Positions 1 through 7,968 of a stretch of 64,000 bases of DNA are shown in pieces. Location of the stretch: contig JAICPY010000005.1 of NCBI GenBank assembly GCA_025929585.1, positions 22,332 to 86,331 of the forward strand, in the 5' to 3' direction. The notes under the pieces were generated by a model. The model was not told where the DNA came from, made no database searches, and saw only the letters and a list, made by a program, of their open reading frames with translations. Positions within the stretch are counted from its first letter, which is position 1; each line of letters begins with the position of its first letter. A program made the translations under genes and the position numbers. This DNA comes from Steroidobacter sp. GTDB taxonomy: Bacteria > Pseudomonadota > Gammaproteobacteria > Steroidobacterales > Steroidobacteraceae.

Positions 1-1434
1 ATGTAATCCTATCCATGCGTTATCTGGCTCCTGGGCACGCAAGAGATTGAAGGCATGGCGTAAGAAGATGAATGCGCGCTGCGGACGGTAAGGGCGCTGC
101 AATCGATACATGAGCAATGTCGCCCACGCATGGAGTGAAGTGTCATAGCGCTCCTCTACATGCGCATGCTTCGCCACATCATCTATATGAAGAGCGCTCA
201 ACAGCGACTCGAGTTGATTACAGGCGATATCGGGATCGACATGTGTGAGCGCAAGCGCATGCAAGATCGCATGCGAAGCTCCAAGGTGCGTCGGCTGCCA
301 TTTATTCGGCATCGCGAGCACACGGCTGGAGGCCACGTGATAGCGAGTGCGACCGCTCGGCACAGAGTCTGGCGCGCCGCGTCGATCGTATAGCCAGCCG
401 CTCATGTCGTAGAGATAAGTCTGCTTGTTCCACAGAGCTGTCGCGAACGCGCGGCGAAATGTCCTCGACAATCTTGCATCACGGGGCTCCGGGGTAAGCG
501 CCGTGTAGAACTGCTCCGCCTCCCGCCGTCGCTGCTGCAGGGTGCTGTCGAATCGGAGCGATGCGAGCGGCCATACGGAAGGAACGCCGGCGCCTAGCTG
601 CAAGCGAACCGAGCGCGATCGACCCGGGGCCAGCGTGAGCTCATAGTGAACCGCAGCCTTGGTTCCTCGCGCCGTCGGATTCACTGCGTCCTTCACGCCA
701 TTCACGATGTTCTCGCAAATGCCATCCTTCACCCAGCGACTAACGTTCGGCCGATCGAAACAACGCATATTGCTTTCGTTATTCGTGAACAGCGTTTGCA
801 CCGCCGATTCGTACTGCAAGTAATGAAGACCGGCTGTTGGATGGCGCGCGATGAGAAACGGGCTCCCCAGGCGGCCGATCGAGCGCTCGATGAGCGGCTT
901 ATCAACCGCGCTATCACTCTGCCACGTGTTCCGAAACCAAAGCGTCGGAAGCACGTGCACCATCGCTTGCTCCGAGCCGCGATTGTCGAGGGTGATCCGT
1001 ATCAGGATCTGTTCGGCAGAGGCCTTCGCATACTCGATGAGTACGTCAAAGCAAGCCGAATACTTGTAGAGGGCGCGCATATATGAATGCGTGGGAACAT
1101 TGTCCAAGTAGATGCAGCGGTCCTTGGACACCTCATCGGCCTCCTCGCTGGCGGGACCCAAACGTTCCTTCAGCGTGAGATCCCGGCCGTTCCAAAGTGC
1201 GACCGCGAAGCACAAGCGCATTTGCTCATCTGAGATTCCGGCCAAGCCATCCTCACCCCATTCGTACGCCCACGAGCGCGCTTGTTCGTAGGTGAGATCG
1301 CGCAACGCCGGATCTTCTGCGCCCTGATTCTCACGCGCGATTCCCCATTGACGCTCCCGAAGATAAGGACCCCAGTTGCGCCAGCGCGTTCCGCGCTCGC
1401 GCGCCTCTTTAAGCCGTTCATGCTCTGCCGTCAT
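1..1434 (-). CDS. MGH1-like glycoside hydrolase (glucosidase family), divergent, 3' part outside the window
   Basis: The reading frame stays open from ATG at 1434 to the window edge, giving 478 residues without a stop. The N-terminus (EHERLKEARERGTRWRNWGPYLRERQWG, split here by eye) and the stretch WGEDGLAGISDEQMRLCFAVALWNGRD are hallmarks of the roughly 890-residue glucosidase family with an (alpha/alpha)6 MGH1/GH63-like barrel. Other family blocks are present: PTHSYM, VLPTLWFRNTW, MPNKW and VDPD. The insert expected between YKY and the FDVLIEYAKA block is missing. The block that in family members reads roughly FAAWDLAFH is replaced by LGASHAILH, so the conserved Trp-Asp pair, a likely catalytic acid site, is lost. 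I read it as a shortened, perhaps inactive paralogue. Family membership is clear; the loss of activity is inference from remembered family motifs. A possible operator lies 75 bp upstream. Confidence 0.8.
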   Translation of the reverse strand, partial: MTAEHERLKEARERGTRWRNWGPYLRERQWGIARENQGAEDPALRDLTYEQARSWAYEWGEDGLAGISDEQMRLCFAVALWNGRDLTLKERLGPASEEADEVSKDRCIYLDNVPTHSYMRALYKYSACFDVLIEYAKASAEQILIRITLDNRGSEQAMVHVLPTLWFRNTWQSDSAVDKPLIERSIGRLGSPFLIARHPTAGLHYLQYESAVQTLFTNNESNMRCFDRPNVSRWVKDGICENIVNGVKDAVNPTARGTKAAVHYELTLAPGRSRSVRLQLGAGVPSVWPLASLRFDSTLQQRRREAEQFYTALTPEPRDARLSRTFRRAFATALWNKQTYLYDMSGWLYDRRGAPDSVPSGRTRYHVASSRVLAMPNKWQPTHLGASHAILHALALTHVDPDIACNQLESLLSALHIDDVAKHAHVEERYDTSLHAWATLLMYRLQRPYRPQRAFIFLRHAFNLLRAQEPDNAWIGLH

Positions 1435-1500
1435 TGCCACGCATTCCCTGTATAGATCCATCTTTCGGCACAATCTGAACGTTGGACGGCCCACCTCACA

Positions 1501-1518
1501 ATGCGGCCTTGGTCCAAC
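1501..1518 (-). promoter_or_regulatory. Imperfect copy of the ATTGGACC palindrome upstream of the glucosidase
   Basis: Read on the minus strand this is GTTGGACCAAGGCCGCAT. The left half-site and centre match the other copies in the window, and the right half-site is degraded. It is centred 75 bp upstream of the glucosidase start, the same range as the copies before glutaminase, the second aminopeptidase and asparaginase. Confidence 0.4.
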
Positions 1519-1523
1519 TTCCA

Positions 1524-2564
1524 TCAGCCAGAGTCGATAGGCAGAGAGGCGCGTATGCGCTCGGAGAAGTCGGGCGCGGACCCGCTGGACTGGGCGGCCT
1601 CGTTGATGAGAGAGCGCCGTCGCAGATCCTCGAATGGCACAGTTGTGCTCAAGCGTCCCTCGCGGTACAGGGCACGGTCGGCCAAGCCGTTGAGGTAGTG
1701 GCGCACGTCGAACGGCAATGGACGTCCGACGACATTCGCGTAGCGGACAATGTTGATGGTGCAGCTGTTGCTCAGCAGATGATAGAACTCGGGATGGTCC
1801 GCCAACTGATTGATGCGCTGCAGATAAACTAGAAACAGCTGTCGCGCGTTCTCCGGCGTCGTTCTGATGCGATAGAGATACACGTCCTCGGCGCGATGAT
1901 TGGTTCGCAGGCCGACGATATCTCGCTCCTCGCCGACCACGTAGATGAGCTCGAACTGCTTGAAGAGCGAGGCAATCGGCGAATACCCCTCGGTGATCTC
2001 CGGCCGCACTTCGATCGACACGCTCAATGGAGGCGCATTGTCGAACACGAAGCTCAAGAAGGTGTGCCCGATCGGGCCGGGCATCCAATAAGAGATATAG
2101 AAGTCCACGGCGATGAGGTGCGACAGAGCAACCTCGCGGCTTTTGTAACGCGGCGTAAAGTCATCTTGGCTCTCGTAGTCGAAATTGCGAACGCCGGTGA
2201 TGCGAACGCGATCACCCTCGATCGTCGCGCGCGGCATCACGGCTACTTCCTTACGCCACGAACGATCGTGCGATGGATGAATAGTCATCCACCAAACCAC
2301 TACGCCGGCAAACAGGACTGCGAAGGCTGCAACGGCGCGTGGACGGCGCACGAACCAGAGCGCCCCTATACCGAACGCCGCAAAGGCAAGCGCTAAGACG
2401 GCTCGGGCCCACACCCAAGGAAGATTGGAGAAATAAATGGCAAGCGTGCCCCAGCAAACCACTAGCACCTGAAGAGCATGCTTCAACGACACTGCCCCCG
2501 CGTGCAATAGCTTCCATAGCCAGGTTTTCCAGACTCGCGATTCGTACGTTCGAGGCGATCTCAT
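1524..2564 (-). CDS. Lnb N-terminal periplasmic domain (DUF4105) membrane protein
   Basis: A 346-residue protein with two or three hydrophobic helices in residues about 20-105, followed by a soluble domain of the DUF4105/Lnb N-terminal type. The segment HTFLSFVFDNAPPLSVSIEVR and the later YHLLSNSCTINIVRYAN, with its Asn-Ser-Cys-Thr, match the papain-like core motifs of that family (a His early, a Cys in NSCT). The domain should face the periplasm. Its substrate is unknown and the family is widespread in Gram-negative bacteria. It lies between the glucosidase and a small SHOCT protein on the same strand with short gaps, but no shared function is evident. The domain call is confident; enzymatic activity is not established. 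Confidence 0.85.
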   Translation of the reverse strand: MRSPRTYESRVWKTWLWKLLHAGAVSLKHALQVLVVCWGTLAIYFSNLPWVWARAVLALAFAAFGIGALWFVRRPRAVAAFAVLFAGVVVWWMTIHPSHDRSWRKEVAVMPRATIEGDRVRITGVRNFDYESQDDFTPRYKSREVALSHLIAVDFYISYWMPGPIGHTFLSFVFDNAPPLSVSIEVRPEITEGYSPIASLFKQFELIYVVGEERDIVGLRTNHRAEDVYLYRIRTTPENARQLFLVYLQRINQLADHPEFYHLLSNSCTINIVRYANVVGRPLPFDVRHYLNGLADRALYREGRLSTTVPFEDLRRRSLINEAAQSSGSAPDFSERIRASLPIDSG

Positions 2565-2603
2565 GGGCTGCGGATGAGGGCCTGCGATGTGGGCTCTTTC
2601 GAG

Positions 2604-2900
2604 CTACATCGCGAGCACTCGGGCCTTCGCAGCGGCGTACTCTTTATCGCTCAATGCGCCTGAGTTTTTCAGCTCGGCAAGGCGCTGTAAGCTGCCTACG
2701 ATATCTGGGCTGTTGCCGGCTGAGACAGGCGAAGCCGTCTCGAAGGGCATCGCGGACGCAGCACGATTAGCTTGGCGACTATCCTGGGCCGCGAACTTCT
2801 GTTGTTGGCGGCGCTGCACGCGCCCGGCCACGCTGCTGGCCGTACCCGCAACCACTGCGGTGCGCGCGGCCGTGCGAAGTAGTCCTCGTCGTCTTGGCAT
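2604..2900 (-). CDS. SHOCT domain-containing small protein
   Basis: A 98-residue protein starting at ATG 2900 (MPRRRGLLRTAARTAVVAGTA). An upstream extension of the frame overlaps the pepA gene and is not needed. The N-terminal half is basic, with a short Ala/Val-rich segment that could be a membrane anchor, then a Gln/Arg-rich linker. The C-terminal 30 residues (LQRLAELKNSGALSDKEYAAAKARVL) are a typical SHOCT helix pair, as found at the ends of many bacterial membrane proteins, where it is thought to mediate oligomerisation. It starts 5 bp after the pepA stop, so it is probably cotranscribed with pepA. Confidence 0.8.
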   Translation of the reverse strand: MPRRRGLLRTAARTAVVAGTASSVAGRVQRRQQQKFAAQDSRQANRAASAMPFETASPVSAGNSPDIVGSLQRLAELKNSGALSDKEYAAAKARVLAM

Positions 2901-2905
2901 GATGG

Positions 2906-4510
2906 TTACTCCGCAGACGCACGTTCCGCGCGTTTGATCAAGAACTCGGACAGTAAGGGAACTGGCCGTCCCGTCGCACCCTTGGCATCTCCGCCTAGCG
3001 ATGCAGTTCCGGCGATATCCAAATGCGCCCAGCGATAGTTTTGTGCGAACCGCGAGAGGAAGCACGCAGCCGTCACCGAGCCCGCGGGCCGCCCGCCGAG
3101 ATTACTCATATCGGCGAAATTGCTCTTCAGCTGATCCTGATACTCATCGAACATCGGCATGCGCCATGCGCGATCGCACGTCTCGGTACCGCACTGAAGC
3201 AACTCGTCCGCTAACGCGTCATCGTTCGCGAACAAGCCACTCGTCTGCGTTCCGAGGGCGATTACGCACGCGCCGGTGAGCGTAGCGATATCAATGACGC
3301 AATCGGGATTGAAGCGCTCAGCGTAAGTCAATGCATCGCAAAGCAGCAGGCGTCCTTCGGCATCCGTGTTCAGTATTTCGATCGTAAGGCCAGACATGGA
3401 TTTGACGACGTCGCCGGGACGAGTTGCATTGCCGCCCGGCATGTTTTCCGCGGCGGCAACGATACCGACTAGGTTGATCGGCAGTTCCAGGCGAGCCACG
3501 GTCTTCATCGCGCCGAACACGCTCGCCGCCCCACACATGTCGTACTTCATCATGTCGAGGTCTTCGCCTGGCTTGAGCGAAATCCCGCCCGTATCGAATG
3601 TGACACCTTTGCCTACCAGTACAATCGGTTTGCCTTCGTGCTCAGCGCCTCGGTAGTGCATGACGATGAACCTGCAGGGTTCATCCGAAGCTCGGCCCAC
3701 TGATAGGGCTGAGTACATCCCCAGCTTCGCCATGTCCGCGCGCTCGAGCACCTCGACGCCGAATCCGAGCTCCTTGCCGAGCTCACGCGCGCTATCGGCG
3801 AGATAGCCCGGATGACAAACATTGCCCGGCAGATTGCCGAGATCTTTCGTGAGCGCCATGCCTTCGGCAATTGCCTGTCCGCTGCGCACGGCGAACTCTA
3901 GGTCCTTCGTAACCTCCTCATCGATGAGCAGGGCAATGTTGCGCGCACGACGCTCTGATTTGTGTTTGCCGTTCTGCTTCTCCTTCGGGGCATCGAAGCG
4001 ATATCCGCCGTCCGCGAGAATGCGGCTTGCTTGCTGCAGTCGCCATGCTAGTGAACGGCCTGCAACATCGATCTCGGCGAGCGTCACCGCAACATTGACG
4101 CTCGATCCCGATGCCAATGTCGTCGCCACGGCGTTGAGTACGTTTGCGAAAGCGATGTCGTTGAATTTGTCGCGCGCACCGAGATTGACGAGCAACACTC
4201 GTTGCGCCTGCGCGCCCTTGACGTCGAACAACATGATCGAGGAGCCCGCCTTCGGATCCAGATCGCCCCGCTTGATCAACGCCGATAACTTTCCTTTGGA
4301 GGAAGAGTCGAGGGCCTGAGCTGACGGCAGCAACGAACCGTCGGCGAATGCACCGACAACCAGGACATCGGTGAGCGCATCCAAAGCTGCGGATCTCTTC
4401 AGACTGATCTGCGGCGACACACGCTCCAGTACGAGGTAATCGATCGGTTTAGCGCTCGGCGCGGAGCTCGATTCTCTCGCACGCGAAGAGGCTTCAGTAT
4501 CGTTGGCCAT
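2906..4510 (-). CDS. pepA: Leucyl aminopeptidase (M17 family), first copy
   Basis: Dinuclear-metal exopeptidase that removes N-terminal residues from cytoplasmic peptides. The start at ATG 4510 is preceded by AGGAG at correct spacing and gives 534 residues; a longer upstream frame lacks such support. The catalytic core is intact: GKGVTFDTGGISLKP supplies Lys301 and Asp306, KYDMCGAA supplies Asp324, and the family signature NTDAEGRLLL supplies Asp383, Glu385 and Arg387. Each lies exactly 31 residues later than its E. coli PepA counterpart, so the extra length is all N-terminal, including a Ser-rich segment and a charged insert KEKQNGKHKSERR. Upstream is a heptad-repeat element; downstream is the SHOCT gene. 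A second M17 gene lies at 11.6 kb. Confidence 0.96.
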   Translation of the reverse strand: MANDTEASSRARESSSAPSAKPIDYLVLERVSPQISLKRSAALDALTDVLVVGAFADGSLLPSAQALDSSSKGKLSALIKRGDLDPKAGSSIMLFDVKGAQAQRVLLVNLGARDKFNDIAFANVLNAVATTLASGSSVNVAVTLAEIDVAGRSLAWRLQQASRILADGGYRFDAPKEKQNGKHKSERRARNIALLIDEEVTKDLEFAVRSGQAIAEGMALTKDLGNLPGNVCHPGYLADSARELGKELGFGVEVLERADMAKLGMYSALSVGRASDEPCRFIVMHYRGAEHEGKPIVLVGKGVTFDTGGISLKPGEDLDMMKYDMCGAASVFGAMKTVARLELPINLVGIVAAAENMPGGNATRPGDVVKSMSGLTIEILNTDAEGRLLLCDALTYAERFNPDCVIDIATLTGACVIALGTQTSGLFANDDALADELLQCGTETCDRAWRMPMFDEYQDQLKSNFADMSNLGGRPAGSVTAACFLSRFAQNYRWAHLDIAGTASLGGDAKGATGRPVPLLSEFLIKRAERASAE

Positions 4511-4549
4511 CGAGACTCCTGTGTTTCGGCGCGCTTGCGCTTGCCTCAC

Positions 4550-4627
4550 GTTGACAGTTGACTGTTGAGGGTTGACGGTCAGAACAAGCCCACTCTGCCT
4601 CTGGCTGTCAACTGTCAACCGTCAACG
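4550..4627. repeat. GTCAAC heptad-repeat element, copy A
   Basis: A left arm of 7-nt steps (TTGACAG, TTGACTG, TTGAGGG, TTGACGG) meets a mirrored right arm (TGTCAAC, TGTCAAC, CGTCAAC). The tip is CAGA on the left and TCTG on the right, around a 20-nt centre. The arms can pair into one long imperfect hairpin. It fills most of the space between pepA and the AbgT gene, and a strong short hairpin follows directly. Related copies lie at 11.3, 36.3, 36.5 and 57.6 kb. Confidence 0.75.
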
Positions 4628-4629
4628 AA

Positions 4630-4654
4630 GAAGCGCCATCGTCTTTGGCGCTTC
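4630..4654 (-). terminator. Hairpin terminator after the AbgT gene
   Basis: A perfect 9-bp stem, GAAGCGCCA/TGGCGCTTC, with a 7-nt loop lies 5 bp beyond the AbgT stop codon. On the minus strand it is followed only by TTCG, so the U-tract is weak; some transcripts may read on into pepA. Confidence 0.65.
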
Positions 4655-4659
4655 GTACT

Positions 4660-6258
4660 TCAGAATCCCCAGGGCAGGCCGAGGAGATGCCAGATAACGA
4701 AGAGCAGCGTCCATAAGACGAGAATCGTCAGCACATACGGCAGCATCAAAGCGATGACGGTGCCGACTCCCGCTTTGGGATCGTATTTCTGCGCGAACAC
4801 CACGATCAACGCGAAGTACGCATTCAGGGGCGAGATCGCATTAATGGGACTGTCCGCTACGCGGTAGGCGGCGAGCACGACTTCAGGCTCGACATTCAAT
4901 CGCATCAACAGTGGCACGAACACGGGAGCGAAGATCGCCCACTTCGGAATAGAGCCGGTCATGATCAGATCGAGTAGGAGAATCGCCGCGATGAAGCCAA
5001 GCAGTAGCGTGAGGCCACCGAACCCCGCGTTCTCCAGCGCATCGCCCAGATTCACGGCGGCAAGTGTCGCCATGTTGCTGTAGGTAAAGAACGCCAAGAA
5101 TTGACTGATGACGAACAGCAGGAAAATCAGCCCGGCAAGACCTTTGACCGCCTTCTCCATTGCTGAGACGACATCGACGGTGCTGCGGATGGTCCTCGCA
5201 CCGGCGCCGTACATCCATCCCGCCGATAGAAATAGAATCGTGATGAACACGATCAGCCCGTTCATGAAGGGCGAATCGCCAATCAGCGCGCCGGTTTCGG
5301 GATTACGCAGCGGCGCTCCCGGTGGCAGCGTCAGCAAGCCAAAAATCAACAGCGCGCCCAACAATCCATAGCCAGCGAACTTCAGCCCGCGCGATTCTTC
5401 GGGCGACATCGCTCCCTTACGCTGGGGCGGTGGGCCTTCTCCTGTGTAAGCACCGAGCCGAGGCTCGACCACTTTTTCGGTGATGAACGACACCACCAAC
5501 GTCAGTAGTACGACGGAGGCGACGGAGAACCAGAAATTCGCGGTGAGATCGATGGACGCGGTCGGATTCATCAGATGAATCGCATCGTTCGTAATGCCTG
5601 TCAGAATGCCGTCGAGCGGCTTGATGAGGATGTTGACACTGAACACGGCCGCAACGCCTGCGAACGAGGCGGCGAGACCGGCGAGCGGATGTCTGCCGAG
5701 CGTCAGAAATGCCGCTGCGGCAAGTGGAATCAGCACGAGGTATCCGGCATCTGCCGCGATGCTCGAGAGGATGCCGATAAACACCAAGATGTACGTCATG
5801 AGCGCGCGCGGCGCGACATTGACCAGTTTGTGAATCAGCGCCTTGATCAGACCCGCTTCCTCGGCGACGCCGACACCCAGCATCGCCACAATGATCACAC
5901 CGACCGCATTGAAGTTCATGAAGTTCTGCACGACTTCGGTGAACATGAAACGGATGCCGTCCGCGGTCAGTAAGCTTTGGGCACTGGCAGTAACTTCTTC
6001 AGCCTCGTGCGTATCGGGATTGATCGCCTGATACGTGACGCTCGAGCCCATCATGTAGAACACGTGCGAGAGCACGATGACTATTCCGATCAACAGCACG
6101 AAGATCACTACGGGGTGGGGAACTTTGTTCCCCACCCGCTCGACGACATCGAGCATTCGCTCCATACGTGTCTTGGAGCCGGCCTTGCCTGTCGATCTCG
6201 CGGGCTCATCCGCATGCGCGAACTCAGGAGAGTCGATCGGAGGCGAGTGTTTCGCCAT
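4660..6258 (-). CDS. AbgT family transporter
   Basis: A 532-residue inner-membrane protein of the AbgT family, whose characterised members carry p-aminobenzoyl-glutamate (AbgT) or act as proton-driven sulfonamide efflux pumps (MtrF). About 12 hydrophobic helices are visible after a 45-residue cytoplasmic N-terminus. Family landmarks include RVGNKVPHPVVIFV near the start, the re-entrant region MTGSIPKWAIFAPVFVPLL and the C-terminal SPLNAYFALIVVF. Length and topology match the family. Its position beside two aminopeptidases and the amidohydrolases would suit uptake of a peptide-like or aminoacyl-aromatic substrate, but substrate and direction are inference. A hairpin terminator follows the gene. 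Confidence 0.92.
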   Translation of the reverse strand: MAKHSPPIDSPEFAHADEPARSTGKAGSKTRMERMLDVVERVGNKVPHPVVIFVLLIGIVIVLSHVFYMMGSSVTYQAINPDTHEAEEVTASAQSLLTADGIRFMFTEVVQNFMNFNAVGVIIVAMLGVGVAEEAGLIKALIHKLVNVAPRALMTYILVFIGILSSIAADAGYLVLIPLAAAAFLTLGRHPLAGLAASFAGVAAVFSVNILIKPLDGILTGITNDAIHLMNPTASIDLTANFWFSVASVVLLTLVVSFITEKVVEPRLGAYTGEGPPPQRKGAMSPEESRGLKFAGYGLLGALLIFGLLTLPPGAPLRNPETGALIGDSPFMNGLIVFITILFLSAGWMYGAGARTIRSTVDVVSAMEKAVKGLAGLIFLLFVISQFLAFFTYSNMATLAAVNLGDALENAGFGGLTLLLGFIAAILLLDLIMTGSIPKWAIFAPVFVPLLMRLNVEPEVVLAAYRVADSPINAISPLNAYFALIVVFAQKYDPKAGVGTVIALMLPYVLTILVLWTLLFVIWHLLGLPWGF

Positions 6259-6296
6259 GGCGGTTCTAAGCCTTGTGAAGTGATCGGCTGTTTCAA

Positions 6297-6788
6297 CTAC
6301 GCTACTTCGAGAGCTTCGCGCAGCGTGGTTTCGTCGTCCTTGTTCAGCGAAGTCTGGAACACCTTGCCCTTGCCGGCGAAGTCCTTCAGCCCAGCCAGCA
6401 CTTTATCGGCCGTGGCGCGACGCACGAGAACGAACAACGCCGATGAGCCAGGCTTAAAGGACTGAGCAAGATCTTTCATCATCTGATTGTTGAGGCCGAT
6501 GTCCGTGAATCGGGCTGACACCATGCCGGCAGTTGCGCCGAGTGCGGCACCCAACAATGGATTCAAAAAGATGAGTCCGATCAGCATGCCCCAGAAGCCG
6601 CCGCCTATCGCTCCCGAGTAAGTGAGATTCACTGCTTGATCGAGTTTGGTCTTGCCTTTCAGATCCTTGGTGACGACCACCGAATCCTCCAGCTCGACTA
6701 GATGCTCTTTCTGCATCTTGAGGAGTGCCGTACGCATTTCGAATGCCGTCGTCGGATCGTCGAATACCACCGCTACGAGTGTGCTCAT
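6297..6788 (-). CDS. DUF1269 domain membrane protein
   Basis: A 163-residue protein with AGGAG 7 nt before its ATG. The pattern is that of the DUF1269 family: an N-terminal beta-alpha-beta segment (STLVAVVFDDPTTAFEMRTALLKM), a central glycine-rich hydrophobic hairpin (GAIGGGFWGMLIGLIFLNPLLGAALGATAGMVSA, residues about 59-92) and a C-terminal segment resembling the first (SSALFVLVRRATADKVLAGL). The family sits in the inner membrane and is often linked to stress, but no molecular role is known. It is divergent from glsA and 38 bp upstream of the AbgT gene, with which it may be cotranscribed. Confidence 0.88.
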   Translation of the reverse strand: MSTLVAVVFDDPTTAFEMRTALLKMQKEHLVELEDSVVVTKDLKGKTKLDQAVNLTYSGAIGGGFWGMLIGLIFLNPLLGAALGATAGMVSARFTDIGLNNQMMKDLAQSFKPGSSALFVLVRRATADKVLAGLKDFAGKGKVFQTSLNKDDETTLREALEVA

Positions 6789-6875
6789 TTGTATCTCCTA
6801 AAACGTACCAATCACTCCGGGATCTCGTCTGCAGAAATCGTTAGGCGAGAATGTGACTCGCCTCACGCGACGTCT

Positions 6876-6893
6876 ATTGGGCCTAGGGCTAAC
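6876..6893 (+). promoter_or_regulatory. ATTGGACC-type palindrome upstream of glutaminase
   Basis: The 18-mer ATTGGGCCTAGGGCTAAC has inverted half-sites TTGGGCC/GGGCTAA. It is centred 55 bp before the glsA start and is preceded by CGTCT, exactly as in the copy at 11489, so 13 bases are identical between the two promoters. I infer an operator for a dimeric activator. Confidence 0.6.
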
Positions 6894-6939
6894 GACGCGA
6901 TGCGAAAGAATCGGTCATTCTCTACGGGAGGCAAGACAA

Positions 6940-7968
6940 TTGCGCACGCATTCCCACGTAGAAGAGATCGCCGATTCGTCGCGAGTGTCGACAGGTGCGC
7001 TGCCGTCCGCGGAACTCGTGCGCGCAGCGATGAAGCAGGCCTACGAGCGCTATCGCTCGATTCAAGAAGGTGAACTCGCTACCTATATTCCCGCACTAGC
7101 CGCCGCCAACGCAGGTTCATTTGGCTTGTGCATCGTCAGCGTGGATGGCGCTGTGTCCGCGATCGGCGATTCGAGCTGCAGGTTCACGATTCAAAGTGTC
7201 GCGAAGCCCTTCGTACTGGCACTCGTGTGTCAGGCATGCGGCTGTGAGGAGACTCGCGAGAAAGTCGGCGTTAACGGTACGGGCATGGGCTTTGATTCGA
7301 TACTGGCGATCGAATTGAATCCGCAACGCACGATGAACCCGATGGTGAATGCCGGTGCGATTGCCACGACCAGCCTCGCGCCCGGAGAAAGCGCCGCGGA
7401 CAAATGGCGATTCATTCACGATGGGCTGTCCCGCTTTGCCGGCCGCACGCTCGAGCTGAACGAGGATGTCTATCGGTCCGAAACAACCGCCAATCAGCGC
7501 AATCTCGGCATCGCCTACCTGCTGGAGAGTTATCAGCGCGTGTACTTTGACGCGGCTCAAGCGACTGATGTCTATACCAAGCAGTGCTCGCTCGACGTCA
7601 CAGTCGAGGACCTGGCGGTGATGGGTGCGACGCTTGGAGACGGTGGCGTCAATCCACTCACGGGCGAACAAGTCGTCGATCCGGCGATATGCAAACGCGT
7701 CCTCGCCGTGCTCGCGACCGCCGGAATGTACGAGCGCTCGGGTGATTGGCTGTGCGACATCGGACTGCCCGGTAAGAGCGGCGTCAGCGGCGGAATCGTC
7801 ACGATCGCGCCAGGCAAAGGTGGCATGGGAGCGTTCTCGCCGCTCCTCGATGAAGCAGGCAACAGCATCCGGGCTCAGCTTGCAACTCGATTCCTGTCGG
7901 AGCAGCTCGGGCTCAATCTGTTCGCATCGAAAGCCGCGCAGGGTTCCGCTCACGTGAGAGCATCATGA
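6940..7968 (+). CDS. glsA: Glutaminase
   Basis: Hydrolyses L-glutamine to glutamate and ammonia. The sequence covers the whole serine-dependent beta-lactamase-like fold: the catalytic Ser86 and Lys89 in TIQSVAKPF, then NGTGMGFDS, NPMVNAGAI, the YxxxxSL region CSLDVTVEDLA and the Lys-Ser-Gly block LPGKSGVSGGI. I prefer a TTG start at 6940, which has GGGAGG 8 nt upstream and gives 342 residues. An upstream ATG at 6853 has no such site, would overlap the palindromic operator, and would add a basic tail unlike the family. The stop overlaps the next start (ATGA), so it is translationally coupled to the first MFS exporter. The pairing suggests handling of released glutamate or another product. Confidence 0.94.
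   Translation: MRTHSHVEEIADSSRVSTGALPSAELVRAAMKQAYERYRSIQEGELATYIPALAAANAGSFGLCIVSVDGAVSAIGDSSCRFTIQSVAKPFVLALVCQACGCEETREKVGVNGTGMGFDSILAIELNPQRTMNPMVNAGAIATTSLAPGESAADKWRFIHDGLSRFAGRTLELNEDVYRSETTANQRNLGIAYLLESYQRVYFDAAQATDVYTKQCSLDVTVEDLAVMGATLGDGGVNPLTGEQVVDPAICKRVLAVLATAGMYERSGDWLCDIGLPGKSGVSGGIVTIAPGKGGMGAFSPLLDEAGNSIRAQLATRFLSEQLGLNLFASKAAQGSAHVRAS

Noticed and set aside
6853..6939. Upstream ATG extension of glutaminase
   Set aside because: It adds 29 basic residues unlike the family and overlaps the palindromic site; the TTG at 6940 has a strong ribosome-binding site.
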